Positions 49,352 to 57,325 of a stretch of 64,000 bases of DNA are shown one piece after another. The DNA is from Bacillus sp. ZZV12-4809. GTDB lineage: Bacteria > Bacillota > Bacilli > Bacillales > Cytobacillaceae. Every line of letters begins with the position of its first letter. The first letter of the stretch is position 1. The DNA lies in contig NZ_VCRN01000005.1 in NCBI RefSeq assembly GCF_009849585.1, positions 124,001 to 188,000 on the forward strand. Direction: 5' to 3'. The notes below the pieces were generated by a model. The model was not told the DNA's origin. It saw only the letters and a program-made list of their open reading frames with translations, and searched no databases. The position numbers and the translations under genes were made by a program.

Positions 49352-50281
49352 TTATACTCTCCTGTTCGGCCCTTCTACAAGCACAGGTTCAGCTAGGTAT
49401 TTAATTCGCTCCATAATTCTTCTAGCTTTCATTTTCTCTTCCTCACCGCGCTGGCTGTAGGAGAGATGATGTTCAAGTCCCTGGAGGTCGAAGTTGGAAG
49501 TGAAAAAGGTTGGGAGGCTTTCCTGCATGCGGAACTGCAGAATTGGCCCTAAAATCTCATCCCTTGTCCAGCTGGACATGGTTTCTGCTCCAATATCGTC
49601 AAACATTAAAACAGGTGCTTTTTTAATGGTTTCCATCTTACCGTTAAGGGTTTGATCTCCAATTGAATTTTTCAATTCCCTGAATAACTCAGGAACATAG
49701 ACAATCATGGAGGAAACTTTCCGGCTTGCGAGCTTATTGGCAATCGCACCAAGCAAATATGACTTGCCCACACCGAATTTCCCATAAAAATAAATTCCTT
49801 TTTGCTTGGACCCCGGCTGGTAGTCCATTACAAAAGATGCCGCCTTATCCACAGCCTCAATGCGGTCGTCATCATCATATATGGAATCAAAAGTGGCATG
49901 AAGGATATCAGATGGCACATATAAACTCTGGATTAATTTTTCATTTCTCCGCTTTTCATCGTGCATGACCTTGCGCGGGCATTTATCATACTTCAAATCG
50001 ATCGATCCTCTTTGAATCACAAGTTCTGGATGATAGCCCTGCATGAAATTTACACAACCTTCCAAGCTGGAACATTTATTGCATTCCTTGCTCTGCTGTG
50101 TGTACTCAAAAAGCTTGCTAAGGCTTTTCTCTACCATCTCAGATGTCAATTCATCCTGATGTTTTTGGAGAAAGGCCTTTACTTCAGGGTGATTAAGCGT
50201 TTGGTTCCTCATCATTTCATATCTTCTTTGAAAACCTTCATTGCCAGCAAGACGCCGTAATGTTTCATTAATTTTTTCCAT
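49352..50281 (-). CDS. dnaI: Primosomal helicase loader DnaI
   Basis: Loads the replicative helicase DnaC at origins and forks. The 309-residue protein has an N-terminal zinc-binding domain (C-x2-C in ECNKCSSLEGC, ~67-77, and CPRK near 101) and a C-terminal AAA+ domain with Walker A GKFGVGKS (~167-174) and Walker B VLMFDDIGAE (~223-232). Its start codon overlaps the dnaB stop by 1 bp, consistent with coupled expression. Confidence 0.96.
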   Translation of the reverse strand: MEKINETLRRLAGNEGFQRRYEMMRNQTLNHPEVKAFLQKHQDELTSEMVEKSLSKLFEYTQQSKECNKCSSLEGCVNFMQGYHPELVIQRGSIDLKYDKCPRKVMHDEKRRNEKLIQSLYVPSDILHATFDSIYDDDDRIEAVDKAASFVMDYQPGSKQKGIYFYGKFGVGKSYLLGAIANKLASRKVSSMIVYVPELFRELKNSIGDQTLNGKMETIKKAPVLMFDDIGAETMSSWTRDEILGPILQFRMQESLPTFFTSNFDLQGLEHHLSYSQRGEEEKMKARRIMERIKYLAEPVLVEGPNRRV

Positions 50282-51720
50282 TAATCAGTCACCTCCTGTG
50301 ATCGCAGTTTTTTTAATTTCTCCTTAAGTTCCCTTTTTTTCAATTCCCGCTCATACTGTTCCTTTTCGCTATTTTGCTGCTGGGTCTGTTCCTTTTTGGC
50401 AGCTGGGCTGCTATTTTCATCAAACCAGTCTGGAAGCATCTCTGTTCTGATCGGCTTCCTTTTGTTCCCCGTTGGGCCTGCAGTTTTCTTTCCTTCCGCC
50501 CAATCAAGGTATTGGCGATGTTCCTTTTTGGCTAATGCAATAGCCGCCTCAGGGGTTTTAATCTTCTTTCTCGCCCAGTGGCCAGCTATTTTTTCTACGT
50601 ACCCTTTCGTCAGCTTCATATCTGTTTTGAGCATAACATATTGAATCAGCACATTAATTACCCCAGGCAGAAGCTTTTGCTGGAACATGACATCTTCTAT
50701 AATCTGCAGATCGCCCTTCGAAGGTTCTGCTCCTCCTGATATATCTTTTAATAGCTGCCTGGGTGAGGTAATTTCCAAATAACGAATTAATTCTTCTTCC
50801 TGTGTTTCAGGCTTTTTTTTATGAGTATGATGAATGGCAGGCTGAACCCGGTCTATCAGGGATGGAAGCATATCCTGGTTTTGGAATTGATACCAATCCC
50901 GCGCAGATTTTCTTAATTCATCAATGTTTATCTCATTATCTTCATTTACGGCGCTGATGACAATATTTTTCATCTGAATAGGGTCGATTCCGTATAAAAA
51001 GGCAAGATTGCTGATGGAATCCTTTACTTTAACTGTAAGGGCTTTTTTTGGTACAAGCGATTCATTAAGCCCTGCCTGAAGCAATTCAAAATTAAACTCT
51101 TCATTTCCAATTTGAATGCCCTCCTGCTCCTGCCTTCCAATATACCCTTCCCCATCCGATTCATTCATCAGCTTCACCACTTCTTCATCTAACGAACCAG
51201 GGTGCCCGGATTGGAATACATCCTGGAAAGCCTTTGTTACTTCCTCAAATCCCATGGCCGGCTGCACCTTCTGATCTGAGAAGAAGCGCTTCAATCTCAT
51301 AAATTGATTCTTGCCCAATTTCTTATAAAGATAGATATTGAGCATGCCATCAAGGAAGAATTGTTCAGGTGTCAGCGGTGGAAGCAGCTCGTAAATAAAT
51401 GACCTTGTCTCTTCTTCTTTGTTCACATATACCTTTAAAAGTCCTATCCCTTCAAGCTTGAGACGGGCTTCATAAATATCTTTAAGCCCCATCCCCATGA
51501 AATTCATTAAACTATGGTGTGAGTTGGAAGATGACCATAGCCGATTTTCTTCAAGTTCGGCCCATAAAGTCATATACAAACTGAAGCACACAGAGCCAAT
51601 GAGCGGCTGGTATAAGAGTGTCAGCACTTTCCGGTCATAATCATGCAAAAGCCCGCTGGCTGCTACTGTATATCGGTCTATTGGAAGCATCTCCTGCCAA
51701 TGCTGGGCCATGGCGTTCAC
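50281..51720 (-). CDS. dnaB: Replication initiation and membrane attachment protein DnaB
   Basis: Helicase co-loader of Firmicutes, not the enterobacterial helicase. The 479 residues contain the two DnaB/DnaD (DDBH) domains: DDBH1 in the first ~150 residues and DDBH2 at ~305-410, with a basic, low-complexity tail (~420-479). ATG is preceded by GGTGAACGCC, a weak ribosome binding site. It pairs with dnaI downstream and nrdR upstream, the B. subtilis order. Confidence 0.95.
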   Translation of the reverse strand: MNAMAQHWQEMLPIDRYTVAASGLLHDYDRKVLTLLYQPLIGSVCFSLYMTLWAELEENRLWSSSNSHHSLMNFMGMGLKDIYEARLKLEGIGLLKVYVNKEEETRSFIYELLPPLTPEQFFLDGMLNIYLYKKLGKNQFMRLKRFFSDQKVQPAMGFEEVTKAFQDVFQSGHPGSLDEEVVKLMNESDGEGYIGRQEQEGIQIGNEEFNFELLQAGLNESLVPKKALTVKVKDSISNLAFLYGIDPIQMKNIVISAVNEDNEINIDELRKSARDWYQFQNQDMLPSLIDRVQPAIHHTHKKKPETQEEELIRYLEITSPRQLLKDISGGAEPSKGDLQIIEDVMFQQKLLPGVINVLIQYVMLKTDMKLTKGYVEKIAGHWARKKIKTPEAAIALAKKEHRQYLDWAEGKKTAGPTGNKRKPIRTEMLPDWFDENSSPAAKKEQTQQQNSEKEQYERELKKRELKEKLKKLRSQEVTD

Positions 51721-51804
51721 CTTTTTCTATCTAAATTTTTTTATCCTGTCAATTAAAAGCATATCCCGCAAAAAAAAGAGCCAAAGAAAACCCTTCAGCC
51801 CATC

Positions 51805-52007
51805 AGCCTATTTCATCAAATCTCTACACGTATAACTTGCTGTTTTTCGCCTAACATTGCTGCCGGATGATTTCCGCTCCAGGCTGCTCGGTGAACAGCG
51901 GTGAAGGCAGTAAGCCTTCCTCTGCGCTTCGAGTTACTAGGGCGGTACTATCAGCTCCAATCAACTCGAAAAACATACAAAAGCAACAAGTCTTGCAAAA
52001 ATAGCTT
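51805..52007. repeat. Dispersed palindromic repeat, copy E
   Basis: Left arm AGCCTATTTCATCAAATC, CTTGCTGTTTTTCG; core CGGTGAACAGCGGTGAAGGC; right arm CCAATCAACTCGAAAAA, AAAAGCAACAAGTCTTGC, AAAATAGCTTT. It occupies most of the 323-bp dnaB-nrdR gap, which has no gene. Confidence 0.65.
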
Positions 52008-52043
52008 TCATCCAAAATCAGTGCAGCGGGAAAACTGTCCAGA

Positions 52044-52505
52044 TTACGATTGTTCTTTTTTAATTAGTTCCTTAAGTTCATCAATAAACACATTGATATC
52101 CTTAAATTGCCTGTATACCGATGCGAACCGGACATATGCGACCTCGTCAATCTTTGCGAGCCTGTCCATGACCATTTCGCCAATTTCATCACTTTTTATT
52201 TCAGAAACACCGTTGCTGCGGAGTTCTTTCTCCACTTCAAAGGTAATATCCTCGAGATCTTTTAAAGCAACAGGCCTCTTTTCACATGCTTTAATAAGGC
52301 CTCTCAGAATTTTCTCCCGGCTGAATTCCTCTCTGGTACCTTCTTTTTTCACAACGATTAATGGAATTTCTTCCACTTTCTCAAAAGTCGTAAACCGGTA
52401 TCCGCATTTCTCGCATTCTCTTCTTCGGCGGATCGATCGGCTGTCATCCACAGGTCGGGAATCAAGAACACGGGTATTATTGTTTTGGCATGAAGGGCAT
52501 CTCAT
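52044..52505 (-). CDS. nrdR: Transcriptional repressor NrdR
   Basis: Represses ribonucleotide reductase operons in response to ATP/dATP. The 153-residue protein has the zinc ribbon [18 protein letters not shown]...CEKCGYRF (Cys at 3, 6, 31, 34) and an ATP-cone domain (~45-140). It lies upstream of dnaB as in B. subtilis, where it is also called ytcG. Confidence 0.97.
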   Translation of the reverse strand: MRCPSCQNNNTRVLDSRPVDDSRSIRRRRECEKCGYRFTTFEKVEEIPLIVVKKEGTREEFSREKILRGLIKACEKRPVALKDLEDITFEVEKELRSNGVSEIKSDEIGEMVMDRLAKIDEVAYVRFASVYRQFKDINVFIDELKELIKKEQS

Positions 52506-52606
52506 ACAATCAGCTCCGAATTTTTTTATAAGTTGGCTTTAACTATTTACCGAAGATTATTTGATACTCTTATCTTATAAAAAAGGAGTTGTCAGTACAA
52601 GTACAA

Positions 52607-53011
52607 CTATTTATCTGCATTTCTTGCAGAACCTAGAAAATCATGCCGTTTATTTAATTTTTCATATATCGAAAGAACCTCTCTCTTAAGAATTGGGTGC
52701 ACTCCTGCAGGTGAGGATTGTTCAGTTGAAATATTGATATCTACAGCTGTTTCAAAAGGCTTGACAGTCACGACTGTCACAATGGCAAAAACGGATTTGT
52801 CTTTTTTTATTTCTGCAGCAATTTCGCCGTGTTCCTTGGAAATGCTGAGAATGTTCACATTATGGTCTGCCCTGAATAACTCTTCAATCGTCTGCAGCAT
52901 TTGTGCTGTATTGGTTCTATAGTATCTTGTAGTAAGCTCAGGATCAGAGTGGTTTTCATTTGTTTCACACTGCTTTTTATAGCGTCTGGCAAGCTGACTG
53001 AAAATCGACAT
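52607..53011 (-). CDS. Conserved hypothetical cytosolic protein
   Basis: Not recognised. A 134-residue protein with a helical, charged N-terminus (MSIFSQLARRYKKQCE, 1-16) and a central beta-rich region (VNILSISKEHGEIAAEI... AIVTVVTVKPFETAVDINIS, ~52-95). It has no signal, membrane segment, cysteine cluster or catalytic signature. ATG 53009-53011 has GGAGGAA upstream; the frame is open for 35 codons before it but without a start signal. It lies between speD and nrdR. A function in polyamine or nucleotide metabolism would be guesswork. Confidence 0.75.
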   Translation of the reverse strand: MSIFSQLARRYKKQCETNENHSDPELTTRYYRTNTAQMLQTIEELFRADHNVNILSISKEHGEIAAEIKKDKSVFAIVTVVTVKPFETAVDINISTEQSSPAGVHPILKREVLSIYEKLNKRHDFLGSARNADK

Positions 53012-53090
53012 TCTCTTTCCTCCGTCTATTATTTGTAACTTTATTGTACTATTTTTTACGAAGATACTAAAGGTACTGGATTTTAAGCAA

Positions 53091-53120
53091 AATAAAAAGA
53101 GGTGTATTAAATACACCTCT
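53091..53120 (-). terminator. Terminator of speD
   Basis: Minus strand AGAGGTGTATT-TA-ATACACCTCT followed by TTTTATTTT, 23 bp past the speD stop. Confidence 0.9.
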
Positions 53121-53142
53121 GAATTGCCTGGTTCATTTTGTA

Positions 53143-53517
53143 TTAAAGTACTTGAGCTTGTTTAACTTGAACTGGACCCATACCGCGAGGAATTTCGATA
53201 TTCTCACGCGTTTGAGCTCCTAACGCTTCTGCAATAAAGTCTGCAGCAATGTTAGGGTCAAGATCTCCACACGTATACACATCAATGCTGGCATAGCCAT
53301 GCTCCGGGAAGCTGTGAATAGTTAAATGAGATTCAGAGATGATAACAACTCCGCTGACACCCTGTGGCGCAAACTTATGAAATGCAACCTCGCGAATTTC
53401 CGCACCAGATTTTAATGCAGCATTTACGAATGTCTGCTCAATATAATCCATATCATTTAACTTTTCAAAATCGCATCCCCAAAGTTCTGAGATTACGTGA
53501 CGACCCATAGTTTCCAT
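53143..53517 (-). CDS. speD: S-adenosylmethionine decarboxylase proenzyme
   Basis: Makes decarboxylated AdoMet for spermidine synthesis. The 124-residue prokaryotic-type proenzyme has the self-cleavage site SES-H: Ser63 becomes the pyruvoyl group. Nearby [12 protein letters not shown] and CGDLDP complete the active site. ATG 53515-53517 is preferred (GGGGGA 9 nt upstream; Ser numbering then matches homologues) over a TTG two codons earlier. It has its own promoter and a structured leader. Confidence 0.96.
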   Translation of the reverse strand: METMGRHVISELWGCDFEKLNDMDYIEQTFVNAALKSGAEIREVAFHKFAPQGVSGVVIISESHLTIHSFPEHGYASIDVYTCGDLDPNIAADFIAEALGAQTRENIEIPRGMGPVQVKQAQVL

Positions 53518-53539
53518 ATTCAAATTTCCCCCTTTAAAC

Positions 53540-53672
53540 TTTTAAGCTATTAATTAATGAAATTCCAGATTTATACTGGTCTATAACTACCACGGGGGAA
53601 AGTTAGTCCAAAGAGGTCCTAACCCTTTAAGTAGCTACCATACCAAAACCTCGGAGAAGTTCACGAGGATTA
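53540..53672 (-). promoter_or_regulatory. Structured untranslated leader of speD
   Basis: The transcript starting near 53668 can form: a first hairpin CCTCG-N10-CGAGG; a long-range helix GGTAGCTAC / GTGGTAGTTAT (8 consecutive pairs counting G-U), flanked by GGT/ACC; and inside it AAAGGGTTAG / CTAACTTTCCC. No Rfam class is recognised by eye. There is no terminator before speD, so any control would be on translation or stability. Confidence 0.5.
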
Positions 53673-53700
53673 GTATACTTTGTTTAATTTCTTTTTGCAA
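53672..53700 (-). promoter_or_regulatory. Promoter of speD
   Basis: Minus strand: -35 TTGCAA (53695-53700), 17-bp spacer, -10 TATACT (53672-53677). Confidence 0.8.
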
Positions 53701-53751
53701 CACATTGTTCTACATTTTCTTCGCAAATTTCTGATTCAAAAAAGGAGTTTT

Positions 53752-53790
53752 GTCCAATAAAAGGAGCCTGCCGGGGAATGGCAGGCTTTA
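53752..53790 (-). terminator. Terminator of gapB
   Basis: Minus strand AAGCCTGCC-ATTCCC-CGGCAGGCT followed by CCTTTTATT, 43 bp past the gapB stop. Confidence 0.8.
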
Positions 53791-53832
53791 AAGGTAAGGT
53801 ATGGGTAGTTTTAAACTAAAAGAGATTGGAAA

Positions 53833-54864
53833 TTAGCCAACTTTAACGGCAGATGCTTGTAAAAGCTCCTGTGCAACATGTTTTGTCAAGTCTACGACAC
53901 GGCAGGAATAACCCCACTCATTATCGTACCAGGCAAGTACTTTCACTTTGCTGGTGCCTATTACCATTGTAGATAATCCATCAATGATGGCAGAGTGTTC
54001 ATTTGTGTTGAAATCGATTGACACCAATGGTTCGTCTGTAATATCCAGGATACCATGCAAAGATCCCTGAGAAGCTGTTGCAAAGGCAGCATTCACTTCT
54101 TCAATTGTTACGTCGCGCTTTAAGTCTACCACGAGGTCAACTAAGGAAACGTTAGGAGTTGGCACGCGCAGTGCCATCCCATGTAATTTGCCTTTTAAAT
54201 GAGGCAGTACCAGCGACAAAGCTTTAGCAGCACCAGTGGAAGTCGGGATGATAGACTGTCCGCAAGCACGGGCACGGCGTAAATCCTTATGCGGGTTATC
54301 AATATTTTTCTGATCGTTTGTATATGCATGAACGGTTGTCATAAGTCCGTTTTCAATGCCAAATTGTTCATCAAGCACTTTCGCAACAGGTGCAAGACAG
54401 TTTGTTGTGCAGGATGCATTTGAAATAATATCATGTTCTTCAATTTTTAATGCGCTTTCATTTACGCCCATAACAATAGTCACATCTTCATTTTTTCCAG
54501 GAGCAGTAAGTATTACCTTTTTAGCCCCGGCTTCAAGATGAAGAGCCGCTTTATCACGGGAATTAAACTTTCCTGTAGCTTCAATAACGATATCGATATT
54601 CATTTCTCTCCAGGGAAGTTCTTCAGGATTACGGCTGCTGACAAGCTGAACCCTTTTACCGTTCACAACAATAGCATTGTCTTCTGGAACAACACTTCCT
54701 TCGAATGGTCCATGGTTGGTATCATATTTAATTAAGTGTGCCAAAGTTTCAGCCGGATAGCTTGCATTTATGGCAGCCACTTCAAGACTTTCATCAAGGA
54801 TGGCTTTTCTAAAAACCATGCGTCCAATTCTTCCAAAACCATTAATCGCTATTTTCGCCTTCAT
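53833..54864 (-). CDS. gapB: Glyceraldehyde-3-phosphate dehydrogenase, gluconeogenic (NADP-preferring)
   Basis: Works in the gluconeogenic direction in Bacillus. The 343-residue protein has the Rossmann start INGFGRIGRMVFR (7-19), catalytic cysteine in ASCTTNCLAPVAKVL (~150-164), and HAYTNDQ plus GAAKAL motifs. GapB identity, rather than glycolytic GapA, is supported by position next to speD and by two CcpN sites at its promoter. ATG has GGAAGGGG 7-14 nt upstream. Confidence 0.95.
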   Translation of the reverse strand: MKAKIAINGFGRIGRMVFRKAILDESLEVAAINASYPAETLAHLIKYDTNHGPFEGSVVPEDNAIVVNGKRVQLVSSRNPEELPWREMNIDIVIEATGKFNSRDKAALHLEAGAKKVILTAPGKNEDVTIVMGVNESALKIEEHDIISNASCTTNCLAPVAKVLDEQFGIENGLMTTVHAYTNDQKNIDNPHKDLRRARACGQSIIPTSTGAAKALSLVLPHLKGKLHGMALRVPTPNVSLVDLVVDLKRDVTIEEVNAAFATASQGSLHGILDITDEPLVSIDFNTNEHSAIIDGLSTMVIGTSKVKVLAWYDNEWGYSCRVVDLTKHVAQELLQASAVKVG

Positions 54865-54884
54865 GTTACGGCCCCTTCCGCATT

Positions 54885-54895
54885 AGTGTTATACT
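54885..54895 (+). promoter_or_regulatory. Second CcpN site in the gapB leader
   Basis: AGTGTTATACT on the plus strand matches the CcpN consensus TRTGHYATAYW at 10 of 11 positions. It lies about 17-27 bp downstream of the predicted start of transcription. Confidence 0.55.
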
Positions 54896-54918
54896 TTTTG
54901 TTACCTTAAGATGTAATT

Positions 54919-54929
54919 AGTATAACATA
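54919..54929 (-). promoter_or_regulatory. CcpN operator at the gapB promoter
   Basis: TATGTTATACT on the minus strand matches TRTGHYATAYW at every position, and contains the -10 hexamer TATACT (54919-54924). CcpN represses gapB during glycolytic growth in B. subtilis. Confidence 0.75.
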
Positions 54930-55085
54930 TTGAGGATCATTTGTGATGAATAAAATGCGGATTTTTTAATGTTCAACAATTCAGAAATATTAGCCCATAC
55001 TTTTTCTAATTATTATTAGGTAATGGTCTATGTTACAGACGAATCCTTATTAATTTTGTCATACTAATTGGGCTTTAGGCACATT

Positions 55086-55111
55086 AAAAAAAGAGCCTAT
55101 CACAGGCTCCT
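55086..55111 (-). terminator. Terminator of the polA-mutM-ytaF-coaE unit
   Basis: Minus strand GAGCCTGT-GA-TAGGCTC followed by TTTTTTTAA, at the coaE stop. Confidence 0.88.
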
Positions 55112-55710
55112 CAGACAGCATTCCATTTTTTTAAGATCTTCCATAATTGTTTTTCTGTTTCTTCAATCGTACCATTATTATCAATAACAGCATCGGCCAA
55201 TGCTTTCTTTTCACTTAAAGGCATCTGAGATTGAATTCTTGCCATCGCTTCATTCTCTGATAGCTGATTTCTCTGCATCAGCCTTTTTAGCTGCACATCT
55301 TCATCTGCATATACTAATAAAGTTTTGTCGCACATATATTGTAATTTACTTTCAAACAGAAGCGGTATATCGAGTATGATCAGTTGTTCATTACGGCTGG
55401 TTGCCTGTTCCTTTTTGGCTGTCATCCTTTTGCGGACTGCAGGATGTACTATGCTATTCAGGACCTGCCGTTCTTTTTCATCATGAAAAATAATGGAGCC
55501 TAGTTCTGCACGATCAATTGAACCGTCTTTGAGAAGAACCCTATCCCCAAAATGACGGACAATTTCCTGATAAGCTTCCTCTCCTTTTTCAACAGCTAAT
55601 CTGGCTTCTATATCCGCGTCGATTACAGAATATCCTTTTCCGATTAGGAGAGATGAAACAGTGCTTTTCCCGCTTGCAATCCCCCCTGACAAACCTACAG
55701 TCAGTGGCAT
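55111..55710 (-). CDS. coaE: Dephospho-CoA kinase
   Basis: Final step of CoA synthesis. The 199-residue P-loop kinase opens with GLSGGIASGKST (6-17) and has the CoA-binding/LID features DIPLLFESKL (~114-123) and RLMQRNQLSENEAMARI (~141-157). It follows ytaF by 24 bp and is the last gene of the run polA-mutM-ytaF-coaE. Confidence 0.97.
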   Translation of the reverse strand: MPLTVGLSGGIASGKSTVSSLLIGKGYSVIDADIEARLAVEKGEEAYQEIVRHFGDRVLLKDGSIDRAELGSIIFHDEKERQVLNSIVHPAVRKRMTAKKEQATSRNEQLIILDIPLLFESKLQYMCDKTLLVYADEDVQLKRLMQRNQLSENEAMARIQSQMPLSEKKALADAVIDNNGTIEETEKQLWKILKKWNAV

Positions 55711-55734
55711 AGTGTATTCCTTTCCTTTAAAATA

Positions 55735-56370
55735 CTAGATTTTTAGAATCCCAATTACGATTAAAATAATGCCTGGAATGAATGAAAACTTATGGACCCA
55801 TCCGCTTTTAGAAAAAAGGGACCCCACCTGCATTCCCAAAAACACAAACAGAGAGCTCATAACGGCGACCGTCAACGCCAGGTAGTAAGGTGAGTACCCC
55901 AGCATAGCTGCACCGATTCCAGCACCAAAGGCATCCAGGGATAGTGCAAGCCCAAGCATTAGTGCTTCAATTCCTGTGATGGCACCGGATTTGTCAAAAT
56001 CAGCGGACATCGGCTTTTTCAAAATATTAATGACAAGCCCTAGAGATTTAATTTCCAAATTTACAATTGTCTTTTCATGCGGCAGGACATCCTTCACCTT
56101 TTCCGGCCTGAAAAATTGATATAGGACCCAGGCACCGAGAAAAATCAGAATGACTCCGCCTAAACTTTCAGCTAAAGCCGGAGATAAAAAGGCTCCTATT
56201 AAATGGCCGATTGTCATGGCGGCCATTAATGTGATTGCTGAACAGCAAGCGATTATACTGATCGATTTAAATGGTATGCTCATTTTCCTTAAACCATATG
56301 TTAAACCGACACTAAAACTGTCAAGACTGACAGCAAAAGCAAGTATCAAAAGTGAGAATATATGCGCCAT
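55735..56370 (-). CDS. ytaF: YtaF, sporulation membrane protein of the MntP/DUF204 family
   Basis: A 211-residue protein with six hydrophobic segments arranged as two homologous three-helix halves, each opening with LDSFSVGLTYGL (16-27) or LSLDAFGAGIGAAMLGY (~142-158); the Asp residues correspond to the metal site of MntP manganese exporters. B. subtilis YtaF is called a sporulation protein; transport is inferred. ATG 56368-56370 with GGGAGGAG upstream is preferred over an ATG 19 codons earlier. Confidence 0.87.
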   Translation of the reverse strand: MAHIFSLLILAFAVSLDSFSVGLTYGLRKMSIPFKSISIIACCSAITLMAAMTIGHLIGAFLSPALAESLGGVILIFLGAWVLYQFFRPEKVKDVLPHEKTIVNLEIKSLGLVINILKKPMSADFDKSGAITGIEALMLGLALSLDAFGAGIGAAMLGYSPYYLALTVAVMSSLFVFLGMQVGSLFSKSGWVHKFSFIPGIILIVIGILKI

Positions 56371-56462
56371 AGAATAGAGCTCCTCCCTGTCAATCGCTAC
56401 GATAGTATATGGAAGGAGCCCATCCAATGTTATTCAAAACGCATTTTAACTCTATTCCGTTT

Positions 56463-57290
56463 TTATTTCCTCTGACAGGCAGGACAGTATACTGTGCCCC
56501 TGCCTCCAGTTACGATTCGCTCAAGTGTGCTTCCGCAGACTTTGCACTCTTCCCCTTTTCGCCCATAAACAAAAAGATCAAGCTGGAACATGCCAATTTG
56601 CCCCTGGGAATTAACATAGGAGCGAATGGTGCTTCCTCCTTTATCTACCGCTTCTCTCAGGGTATCTGCAATTTCTTTATGAAGAGTCTCCAATTCGTTT
56701 CTTGATAAGCTATTTGCCGCTCTTTCAGGATGAATTCGCGAGCGGAATAGTGCTTCATCGACGTAAATATTGCCGAGGCCTACGATCGTTTTCTGATCGA
56801 GAAGTGCAGTTTTGACATGGCGGGAGGTCCGGGCAAGTCTCGAAGCAAGGTCGTCCACCGTAAATTCCTCTGCAAATGGTTCTGGTCCCAAATGGGCCAG
56901 AGGAAGAGTCTTAAGCTCTTCACCCTTTGCATATAAGTGCATCGTTCCAAATTTACGGACATCTTTGTATCTGAGTTCAGTGTCATCAGTAAAATGGAAG
57001 ATGACATGAGTGTGTTTTTCAACAGATTCTTCTTTAGAATAAAGGCCATATCTGCCCTCCATTCGCAGGTGGGACACGAGTGCATATTCATCTGTGTAGA
57101 GGATCAGGAATTTCCCTCTCCTGCCAATGTCCCGAAAAGTCTGGCCTGCTAAGGCATCCGTGAATTGGGCAGGCTCTTCGGGATGCTTAACCATTTTAGG
57201 CCAGAAAACCGAAACATGGGAAATAGTTTTGCCGATCACCAATTCCTGCAATGTTCTTCTGACCGTTTCAACTTCAGGAAGTTCAGGCAT
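56463..57290 (-). CDS. mutM: Formamidopyrimidine-DNA glycosylase (Fpg)
   Basis: Base-excision repair of 8-oxoguanine. The mature enzyme needs proline at its N-terminus, and the second ATG (57288-57290) gives M-PELPEVETVRR; the first ATG, two codons upstream, overlaps the GGAGGG ribosome binding site, so I reject it. 275 residues, with the H2TH region (VGLGNIYVDEALFRSRIHP, ~168-186) and a C-terminal zinc finger C-x2-C...C-x2-C (CKVCGST ... CPAC). Confidence 0.97.
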   Translation of the reverse strand: MPELPEVETVRRTLQELVIGKTISHVSVFWPKMVKHPEEPAQFTDALAGQTFRDIGRRGKFLILYTDEYALVSHLRMEGRYGLYSKEESVEKHTHVIFHFTDDTELRYKDVRKFGTMHLYAKGEELKTLPLAHLGPEPFAEEFTVDDLASRLARTSRHVKTALLDQKTIVGLGNIYVDEALFRSRIHPERAANSLSRNELETLHKEIADTLREAVDKGGSTIRSYVNSQGQIGMFQLDLFVYGRKGEECKVCGSTLERIVTGGRGTVYCPACQRK

Positions 57291-57325
57291 AGTCATCCCT
57301 CCTTTGAAAATCTAAAAATCAGCTT

